From assembly GCF_016406145.1 (NCBI RefSeq), contig NZ_CP066306.1, forward strand, positions 3,162,001 through 3,226,000: a stretch of 64,000 bases of DNA, given 5' to 3'. The first letter of the stretch is position 1. Each line of letters starts with the position of its first letter. Positions 57,667 through 64,000 of the stretch are shown here, piece by piece. The stretch is from Pseudomonas putida. Lineage in GTDB: Bacteria > Pseudomonadota > Gammaproteobacteria > Pseudomonadales > Pseudomonadaceae. A model generated the notes under the pieces. The model was not told where the DNA came from and searched no databases. It saw nothing but the letters and a program-made list of their open reading frames with translations. Position numbers and translations under genes: made by a program.

Positions 57667-57857
57667 GCTCCACTGTCCTTGAAGTATTCGCTAGGCAAGA
57701 CCCACCCGTTGATCAAGACGAACCCGCCCTGTTGCGCAGTTTTGCGCACAACGCGGGGGCCGGTACCGAAGACCGCTACGCCGGCACCCAGTAACATCCC
57801 ATTGCGAAGAAAGCTGCGACGACCCAGTTGTCGATCAAGAAACTGTAGCTTCCCCAT
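57663..57857 (-). CDS. tiny Tat-signal protein coupled to the GMC oxidoreductase
   Basis: This is a 64-residue protein whose N-terminus looks like a Tat signal: RQLGRRSFLRNG with the twin arginines at residues 13-14, then hydrophobic MLLGAGVAVFGTG. Only about 35 residues follow (KTAQQGGFVLINGWVLPSEY and a short end). Its TGA overlaps the GMC start by four bases. GMC enzymes often pair with a Tat-signal small subunit, which is usually much longer. The start at 57857 (MGKLQFLDRQ) is chosen for the Tat N-region; an in-frame ATG at 57935 overlaps the flippase end and has no clear ribosome-binding site. Confidence 0.65.
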   Translation of the reverse strand: MGKLQFLDRQLGRRSFLRNGMLLGAGVAVFGTGPRVVRKTAQQGGFVLINGWVLPSEYFKDSGA

Positions 57858-57925
57858 GATCACAAGACCTATGCCGTTGATTTTATCCAGCGCGATATCG
57901 TTATGTGCAGCCTGCCGGGAAGGCT

Positions 57926-59302
57926 TCAGAGCCATTCGAAAAAGCGCGTGATCAGGAACCCACACAATGCACCGACCGCTATCATCGGTAGCACCATAAG
58001 TTCACGCTTCATACTCCAGATATTCAGCTTGGAATTGACATAGACGATCAGTGCCAGCGTCGGGAAGGTATGCAGAGCGGCACCCCAGATGGCGTACTTC
58101 ACTCCGCCAATGGCCAGCAACAACGGTATCAGTGTCCACAAAGAGACGAGCCGGATGATGTTGTCCATCGCCTGGTACTTGGTATGGCCCAACGCGATCC
58201 ACAGCTGATGTGCCAAGGTATAGCGCAAGGTGAAGAACGACAGCGAAAGGATAGCCAGCATTGGGCCTGCGTCGGCATAGCGCTCATCGTACATCCAGCC
58301 GATCAGCAGTGGGCTGGCAGTCAGGAATCCGCCACACAGGAACAGCATGACCAGATCGACCAGCAGCCTGAAGTGGAAATAGAGTTTTTTCAGGCGCGCT
58401 TGGTCACCGGCCCTGGCAGCCTCGCTGAAGGCCGGAAGCGCCACTGACCCAACCAGTTTGAGCAAGCCGGTCTGGATCGACCCAAGAATCAGCACGGCAA
58501 TGGAATACACCCCAAGCTGCGCCACCGTCATCGTGCCGCCGAACCAGATGCGGTCGCCATACATGGCCAATACCCCGACCATCGAAGACAGCAGTATCCA
58601 GCGACCGAACACGATCAGTTCGGTCAGCGCTGCACGGTCCCATTGCAGGCGGTTGTGCGGGCCTTGCAAGGCGAAATGGCCCAGCAACGTGCCAAACAGC
58701 GCCGATGCCAGGCCGGCAATCACCAGTGACCAGATGGACCGGGTGAAATACCCGATCACCAGCATCGTGATCAACCCGACGACCTGCGATGCGAGTTCTA
58801 TCAGCACCACGCGCTTTTGCTGAAAGGCGCGGACCGCGACGTCTATCTTGGTGGATTGGAAACCCCAGATGATCGCAGAAATGCCGGTCACCGCCAGCAC
58901 CAACGGAAGCTCTGGCGCTGCATAGGTGGAATGCGCCGGCCACAGATCGGCCAGTTGCGCCCACCAGGCGCCGAGGGCCAGCAGCAGCGTCAGCGTGAAC
59001 AGCACAAAGCCGCGCACGATCTGCACCGTCCAGGCGGTGTTGAGGAACAATGGGTCGTCGCCGCGGTGGCTCTGGATGATGTTCTGCCGCAGGCCGACAT
59101 CGGACAGCAGGTGAAGCAGCACAGAAACGGTCGTGGCAATGACCATGACCCCAAACATTTCCGGCAGCAGTATCCGCGCCATGATCAGGTTGCCGCCCAG
59201 GCGCAGCACCTGCGAGGCCACCAGAGAGACCAGGTTCCATGCGCCTGCGCCCATGGCACGCTTGCGCAGACTGGCAGGTGCTTGCACATCAATCGACGGC
59301 AT
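57926..59302 (-). CDS. Wzx-like polysaccharide flippase
   Basis: This is a 458-residue membrane protein of the MOP superfamily with about twelve to fourteen segments. The opening LRLGGNLIMARILLPEMFGV is typical of Wzx/RfbX-like flippases, followed by LHLLSDVGLRQNIIQSHRGD. It would move the lipid-linked repeat unit across the inner membrane. It is the first gene of the minus EPS arm. The start at 59302 has GAG-AGA ten bases upstream. Its control region is the 94 bp gap to the divergent polymerase-like gene. Confidence 0.9.
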   Translation of the reverse strand: MPSIDVQAPASLRKRAMGAGAWNLVSLVASQVLRLGGNLIMARILLPEMFGVMVIATTVSVLLHLLSDVGLRQNIIQSHRGDDPLFLNTAWTVQIVRGFVLFTLTLLLALGAWWAQLADLWPAHSTYAAPELPLVLAVTGISAIIWGFQSTKIDVAVRAFQQKRVVLIELASQVVGLITMLVIGYFTRSIWSLVIAGLASALFGTLLGHFALQGPHNRLQWDRAALTELIVFGRWILLSSMVGVLAMYGDRIWFGGTMTVAQLGVYSIAVLILGSIQTGLLKLVGSVALPAFSEAARAGDQARLKKLYFHFRLLVDLVMLFLCGGFLTASPLLIGWMYDERYADAGPMLAILSLSFFTLRYTLAHQLWIALGHTKYQAMDNIIRLVSLWTLIPLLLAIGGVKYAIWGAALHTFPTLALIVYVNSKLNIWSMKRELMVLPMIAVGALCGFLITRFFEWL

Positions 59303-59396
59303 GACTTGAATCTCTGACTGAATGGCTAGAAGTCACTATAGTTTCAATTAGCCATGATGCTAGTACCCATCCACCCAGGGACAGGTGACCTCTCCC
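59303..59396. promoter_or_regulatory. divergent control region of the exopolysaccharide arms
   Basis: This is the only gap between the two EPS arms, 94 bp long and AT-rich near 59330-59350 (gtcactatagtttcaattag). It must hold the promoter of the 12-gene minus arm and that of the plus arm. I see no unmistakable binding site for a known EPS regulator such as FleQ. Confidence 0.5.
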
Positions 59397-60923
59397 ATGC
59401 CCGAACATTTACGTGCGCTGATCGTTATTTTGTTCCTGGCTTGCGTGGTGTTCTTTCTCGCACGCAGCCCGGCAACGGACCTGATTGCCGAGAGCGACTT
59501 CAAGCGGCGCCGCAACCTGTGGTTCGCGTTGACACTGGTGGCCTTTTTTGCCCACAGCTACTGGATCTACACAGCCGTTGCCGCGGTCATCCTGCTCACG
59601 GCCAGGCGCCGCGAGCGCAACCCCATGGCGCTGTTCTTCCTGTTGCTGTTCGTCATTCCGCCCGCGTCGAAAGAGGTGCCCGGCTTTGGCGTGGTCAACT
59701 ACCTGATCGAGCTGAACCATCAGCGCATCCTGACCCTGTGCGTGCTGCTCCCCGCCGCACTGGTGCTGAGCAAGCAGAGCGACACGCTGCGTTTCGGCCG
59801 CCTGTGGGCCGACAAGCTGCTGGCCGCCAGCCTGTTGCTGATGGGGCTGTTGTATCTGCGCGAGACGACGATTACCGATACCCTGCGCCAGGCGGTGTAC
59901 CTGTATGTCGACGTGTTCCTGCCCTACTACGTCGCCAGCCGCGGGTTGAGGGAGCTGAGCGACTTCAAGGACGCGATGCTGGCCTTCGTCATTGCCGCTT
60001 TGGTCCTGTCGCTGCTGGCCGTCGCTGAGTACGCGCGCCACTGGCTGCTGTACAACGCCTTGCTCGACGCCCTGGGTGTGCAATGGAGCATGAAGGGCTA
60101 TCTGAGCCGGGGCGGTTCGTTGCGCGCCAGCGTCACCGCCGGCCAGGCAATTGCCCTGGGCTATGTGATCACGGTTGCGATTGGTCTGTTTCTGTTCGTG
60201 CAGGGCTTTGTGCGCAGCCGGCTGCAGCGCAACCTCGGGGCCTTGCTGCTGGCCGCCGGCCTGTTTGCGCCACTGTCACGCGGCCCCTGGGTGGGCGCGG
60301 TGGTGATGATTGTCGTGTTCATCGCCATGGGCAAGCGCGCAGTCACGCGCCTGTCCCTGCTCGCACTGGCGGGGGTGCTGAGCATTCCGCTACTGACCAT
60401 CGTGCCCGGCGGCGAAAAGATCCTCGACCTGCTGCCGTTCATCGGCAGCGTGGACAATGAGAACATTACCTACCGCGAGCGACTGCTCGACAATTCGTGG
60501 ATCGTCATTCAGCGCTACCCGTTGTTCGGGTCGTTCGATTTCCGTAACACCCCGGAAATGCAATCGATGATCCAGGGCGAAGGCATCATCGACATCGTCA
60601 ACACCTACATAGGGCTGGCGCTGAGGATCGGCCTGGTAGGGCTGGCGCTGTTCGTGGGGTTCTTCGCCTGCGTCCTGCAAGGTATCAACAAGTCCCTGCG
60701 CACCTTCCCCGACAAGGATGACCCTTACCGTCAGCTCGGTCGTGTACTGCTGGCGACATTGCTGGGCATTCTGGTGACCATCTTCACCGTCAGCAGCATC
60801 ACGGTGATCCCGGTGGTGTACTGGTCGATTGCCGGGCTCGGCATCGCCTACATCCAGATGGTCCGCAGGCACGCTTTTACCGATGCCGAAGACCCTGCCA
60901 ACGCCAGCCTGCAACCGAGGTAG
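59397..60923 (+). CDS. Wzy/O-antigen-ligase-like membrane protein
   Basis: This is a 508-residue protein with about eleven membrane segments and a large periplasmic loop containing ENITYRERLLDNSWIVIQRY. The fold resembles O-antigen polymerase and ligase (Wzy_C) proteins; the motif LFAPLSRGPWVGAVVM is typical. It probably joins repeat units into the EPS chain. AGGTGA lies eight bases before the ATG at 59397, so this start is preferred over the in-frame GTG at 59385. The glycoside hydrolase gene starts four bases after its stop. Confidence 0.87.
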   Translation: MPEHLRALIVILFLACVVFFLARSPATDLIAESDFKRRRNLWFALTLVAFFAHSYWIYTAVAAVILLTARRRERNPMALFFLLLFVIPPASKEVPGFGVVNYLIELNHQRILTLCVLLPAALVLSKQSDTLRFGRLWADKLLAASLLLMGLLYLRETTITDTLRQAVYLYVDVFLPYYVASRGLRELSDFKDAMLAFVIAALVLSLLAVAEYARHWLLYNALLDALGVQWSMKGYLSRGGSLRASVTAGQAIALGYVITVAIGLFLFVQGFVRSRLQRNLGALLLAAGLFAPLSRGPWVGAVVMIVVFIAMGKRAVTRLSLLALAGVLSIPLLTIVPGGEKILDLLPFIGSVDNENITYRERLLDNSWIVIQRYPLFGSFDFRNTPEMQSMIQGEGIIDIVNTYIGLALRIGLVGLALFVGFFACVLQGINKSLRTFPDKDDPYRQLGRVLLATLLGILVTIFTVSSITVIPVVYWSIAGLGIAYIQMVRRHAFTDAEDPANASLQPR

Positions 60924-60927
60924 TTCG

Positions 60928-63528
60928 ATGACCGACTCTTCATTGCGCCCCATCACCCGGGCAACGGCCCTCGTTGGTCTGCTGATGCTGCCGTTGGCCG
61001 GCATGGCCTCGGACTGGGTCGTCAGCGTCGACGAACAGAACGGCCTGCCCAACCTGACGCGCGGCGGCGGCCCGGCCTTTGTCTCAAGCTTCGACTTCTG
61101 GGGTGAAGACTGGAGCTGGACGGGCTTCTACCCGACACTCAAGGTTGAGGGGCCTTACCGCTACACCTTGACGGGGCGGAACAAGGACCTTGATTTCGAC
61201 CTGAAAGCCGATATCCAGAAGGAGCAGGTGCAAACCTTGACCTGGCACTTCGACCTGCAGGCACAGAGCAAGCAGGCCGATGTGATGGGCGGCGGCATCG
61301 TCTGGCGCTTCGACCCGGCGCTGATCGCCGGGGAAATGGGCGACCCGGTGCTTTTGCCCGGCAACCGTGGCTGGGCCTGGGGCAAGAACAGCGGCGGGCC
61401 GCGAGTGCAAATGCGCTTCGATCCCGCGTTGGCCAAGGTCTATTTCGAGCGGGGCGATACCAGCCAGGTACGTACCTTCTTCTACACCGACCCGATTCTG
61501 CCTGGCCGCCAACAAATAAAGGCGGTGCTGACCGTTGCCGGGGATATCGCCATAGGCCCCACTCCCAGCGAACGCTTCGGCCTGGCCGACCCCACGCAAT
61601 GGCCGGACGACCAGCTGGACTGGCGCACCTCACCTGTGGACCTGTCGTTCCTCAACGCAGGGGAAAAACCAGCCGGCAAACGTGGTTTCGTCAAAGCATC
61701 CGGTGAACAACTGGTGTTTGCCGACAACACCACGGCGCGCTTCTGGGGCACCAACCTGTCGGCTTATGCGCTGTTCAAAACGCCTGACGATGAAATCAAG
61801 GCGCAGGCCAAGCGGCTATCGGCACTGGGCTTCAACCTGGTACGGCTGCACCACCACGACTCCCCGTGGGTGAGCCCGAACATCTTCGGCGATCTCACAC
61901 AGCTCAAGAACACCGAGCAGCTCGACGCCGAAGCGCTAAGGAAGATCGACTGGTGGATCAAATGCCTCAAGGACGAAGGCGTGTATGTCTGGCTCGACAT
62001 GAACGTGTCACGCATCCTGACCGCCAACGACAACATCTACGCCTTCGATGAACTGCCCAAAGAGCAAGGCGTTGCCGGCGTGAAGGGCTATGCCTACGTC
62101 AACGTCACGATTGCCCAGGCAATGAAGCGCTTCGCCGAACGCTACATGACCCACGTCAATCGCTATACGGGGCTTGCCTACAAGGACGATCCGGCAATCG
62201 CGGCCATTTTGCTCACCAACGAAAACGACATCACCCAGCACTTTGGCAACGCGCTATTGCCGGACAAGGGTGTGCCCCGCCACAGCCGGCTATACATGGA
62301 CGAAGCCAAGGCCTTCGCCGCCCGCCAGGACCTGCCGGCGGACAAGACCTGGCGTGCCTGGGAACACGGCCCCTCCAAGCTGTTCCTCAACGACCTGGAG
62401 CACCGCGTTTTCGCTGACATGATCAAGGATCTGCGCAACATCGGGGTCAAGGTGCCCATCTCCACCACCAGCACCTGGGGCGGCAACGGCTTGTCTTCAC
62501 TGCCGTCGCTGACCACGGGTGACGTCATCGATGCACACAGCTATGGCGGCATCGGGCAACTGGAGAAAAACCCGTTGACCAGCGATGGCATGATCAACTG
62601 GCTCGGCGCCGCTCAGGTGGTGGGGCTACCGATGACGGTCACTGAGTGGAACGCCGAACCCTTCCCACTGCCTGACCGCCACTCATTGCCACTGTACGTG
62701 GCAGCGACGGCCAGCCACCAGGGCTGGGACGCAATCATGCAATACGCTTACAGCCAACAGGCCTTCTTCAGCCAGTGGCGCCGCGCAGACAACTGGAATG
62801 CCTACAACGACCCGGCGCTCATGGCCACCCTGCCCGCCGCCGCCCTGCTCTACCGCCGCGAGGACGTGCAGCTGGCGAAAACCCGTTACGTCTTCGCACC
62901 GACTCCAGACACCTTGTTCAACAGGCCGATCACACCCAATAGCTCGGTGCTGCTGCGCACCGCCATGGAAAAGGGCCAACTGCAGATCGCCATGCCCCAG
63001 ACGGCGCAACTGCCGTGGCTTCAGGCCAGTACCATACCGGCCGATGCACAGGTGCTGCACGACCCAGACCACTCACTGCTCGATGCCAACGCCAGCGAGT
63101 CGGTCACCGATACCGGGCAACTGCGGCGCAACTGGCAACGGGGCGTCTACACCATCGACACGCCCTCGACCCAGGCCGCGACCGGCTGGCTCGGTGGCCA
63201 GGCCATGGACCTTGGCGACATCAAGCTGCAGCTGAAAACCGCGTATGCCAGCGTGGTGGTACAAAGCCTCGATACCAAACCGCTCAACCAGTCGCACAGC
63301 CTGCTGATTTCACTAGGTACCCGTGCCGTGCCCCGGCCCGACGACATGACTCCGTTTCACGTCGAGCCGCTCGAAGGCACCCTGAGTGTCAAGGCGCCAG
63401 CAGGCTTGAAACTCTACGGCCGTACACCCGAGGGGCAGGAGCAGGTGTTGGCGTCGACCTACGAAGAGGGGCGGTACATCATCCGTTTCAATGGGCGCAG
63501 CATGGCCAACTGGCTTTTCTTGAAATAG
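60928..63528 (+). CDS. large secreted glycoside hydrolase (clan GH-A type)
   Basis: This is an 866-residue exported protein with a signal peptide (cleavage near MASDW). A beta-rich N-terminal region (about 30-250) is followed by a TIM-barrel-like domain (about 260-640). Catalytic candidates are Glu432 in ILLTNENDITQ (acid/base) and Glu573 in MTVTEWNAEPF (nucleophile), the pattern of clan A families such as GH5. The histidine-rich LVRLHHHDSPW is also typical. It may trim or release the EPS during export. The C-terminal 200 residues are beta-rich with no obvious binding-module signature. Confidence 0.85.
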   Translation: MTDSSLRPITRATALVGLLMLPLAGMASDWVVSVDEQNGLPNLTRGGGPAFVSSFDFWGEDWSWTGFYPTLKVEGPYRYTLTGRNKDLDFDLKADIQKEQVQTLTWHFDLQAQSKQADVMGGGIVWRFDPALIAGEMGDPVLLPGNRGWAWGKNSGGPRVQMRFDPALAKVYFERGDTSQVRTFFYTDPILPGRQQIKAVLTVAGDIAIGPTPSERFGLADPTQWPDDQLDWRTSPVDLSFLNAGEKPAGKRGFVKASGEQLVFADNTTARFWGTNLSAYALFKTPDDEIKAQAKRLSALGFNLVRLHHHDSPWVSPNIFGDLTQLKNTEQLDAEALRKIDWWIKCLKDEGVYVWLDMNVSRILTANDNIYAFDELPKEQGVAGVKGYAYVNVTIAQAMKRFAERYMTHVNRYTGLAYKDDPAIAAILLTNENDITQHFGNALLPDKGVPRHSRLYMDEAKAFAARQDLPADKTWRAWEHGPSKLFLNDLEHRVFADMIKDLRNIGVKVPISTTSTWGGNGLSSLPSLTTGDVIDAHSYGGIGQLEKNPLTSDGMINWLGAAQVVGLPMTVTEWNAEPFPLPDRHSLPLYVAATASHQGWDAIMQYAYSQQAFFSQWRRADNWNAYNDPALMATLPAAALLYRREDVQLAKTRYVFAPTPDTLFNRPITPNSSVLLRTAMEKGQLQIAMPQTAQLPWLQASTIPADAQVLHDPDHSLLDANASESVTDTGQLRRNWQRGVYTIDTPSTQAATGWLGGQAMDLGDIKLQLKTAYASVVVQSLDTKPLNQSHSLLISLGTRAVPRPDDMTPFHVEPLEGTLSVKAPAGLKLYGRTPEGQEQVLASTYEEGRYIIRFNGRSMANWLFLK

Positions 63529-63603
63529 GGCATATCGCCATCTAGAGTCAATTCAGACCTGTATTCCAGGCATTCGACGCTGCTTCTGTTCCAGGAGGAT
63601 TGG

Positions 63604-64000
63604 ATGAAGTACTTGGTTGTCGGGGGTTCAGGCTATATCGGCTCACACATGGTCAAGCACCTGTTGGCCGCCGGGCATGATGTAGTGGTAGCGGATACCG
63701 TGGCCACCGGCCCTGATATCGAATGGGTCGAGCTGGATATCGCTGATGCGCACGCGCTTGATGCGCTGTTCGACGACTGTCACTTCGATGCCGTTTTCCA
63801 TTTCGCCTCGTTCATCCAGGTGGCAGAATCGGTCACCGACCCGTGCAAGTATTACCAGAACAACGTCGCAGCCACGCTAAACCTTCTCGATGCCATGGTG
63901 CGAGCCGGGATCAGGCACCTGGTCTTCTCTTCTACAGCAGCCGTTTACGGCGACCCACAGTACATCCCCATCAATGAGCAGCACCCCAAGGCGCCGATCA
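63604..64000 (+). CDS. galE: UDP-glucose 4-epimerase-like protein, C-terminus off the window
   Basis: The visible 132 residues are an extended SDR: NAD motif VVGGSGYIGSHMVKHLLAAG near residue 5, FHFASFIQVAESVTDPCKYY and LVFSSTAAVYGDPQYIPINE, all typical of GalE-like epimerases. It would interconvert UDP-glucose and UDP-galactose for the EPS. GGAGGA precedes the ATG at 63604. It is the third gene of the plus EPS arm. The C-terminal substrate-binding part lies beyond the window. Confidence 0.9.
   Translation, partial: MKYLVVGGSGYIGSHMVKHLLAAGHDVVVADTVATGPDIEWVELDIADAHALDALFDDCHFDAVFHFASFIQVAESVTDPCKYYQNNVAATLNLLDAMVRAGIRHLVFSSTAAVYGDPQYIPINEQHPKAPI

Overview
The window is ordinary high-GC chromosomal DNA of a Pseudomonas of the P. 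putida group. The grounds are the dense GC-rich coding, the malonate decarboxylase operon with a pseudomonad gene order, a PagL-type lipid A deacylase, DUF2790 and DUF2986 proteins, and P. putida-type REP palindromes (core gccggcaagccggctcccac). From memory, not a search, the right half resembles the P. putida KT2440 neighbourhood around its Pea exopolysaccharide genes. I recognised no tRNA, rRNA, CRISPR array, prophage or intact insertion sequence.

Layout. 1-8.7 kb: housekeeping and stress genes (partial membrane protein, SDR oxidoreductase, hemerythrin protein, membrane protein, DUF2986-crcB pair, DUF1289 protein, an unusual chemoreceptor, LysR regulator, DUF2790 protein, trmK, a RidA protein). 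8.8-14.7 kb: rlhA for 23S rRNA hydroxylation, then an aminotransferase/aldehyde dehydrogenase pair with a LuxR-type regulator. 14.8-23.0 kb: the malonate system, mdcABCDEGH plus transporter madLM on the minus strand, with mdcR convergent at its far end. 23.3-25.6 kb: a two-gene acyl-CoA operon that looks like valine catabolism. 25.7-38.0 kb: an AraC regulator, an alpha/beta hydrolase lipoprotein, a lipoprotein, an inositol-monophosphatase-like enzyme, a universal stress protein, a TonB siderophore receptor with a Fur-box-like site, pagL, a ptrR-like regulator divergent from a sad-like dehydrogenase, and an orphan UvrD-like ATPase. 38.1-45.5 kb: a polyamine gamma-glutamylation cluster (AraC regulator, PuuA-like ligase, PotF-like binding protein, PuuB-like oxidase), then L-serine dehydratase and a divergent LysR regulator.

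45.5-64 kb is an exopolysaccharide locus in two divergent arms that meet at 59303-59396. The minus arm runs from a Wzx-like flippase through a tiny Tat-signal protein, a GMC oxidoreductase, two left-handed beta-helix acyltransferases, four glycosyltransferases, a VirK/DUF535 protein, a WecG/TagA glycosyltransferase, a WcaJ-like priming glycosyltransferase and a phosphoethanolamine transferase. The plus arm carries a Wzy/ligase-like membrane protein, a large secreted clan-A glycoside hydrolase and the start of a GalE-like epimerase. Together these give a near-complete Wzx/Wzy route: sugar supply, priming, assembly, acylation, flipping, polymerisation and trimming. Export and co-polymerase genes may lie beyond the right edge.

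The least explained parts are the Tat micro-protein coupled to the GMC oxidoreductase, the phosphoethanolamine transferase at the end of the EPS arm, a REP element inside the mdcB reading frame, a chemoreceptor whose sensor precedes its membrane segments, and the solitary UvrD-like ATPase.
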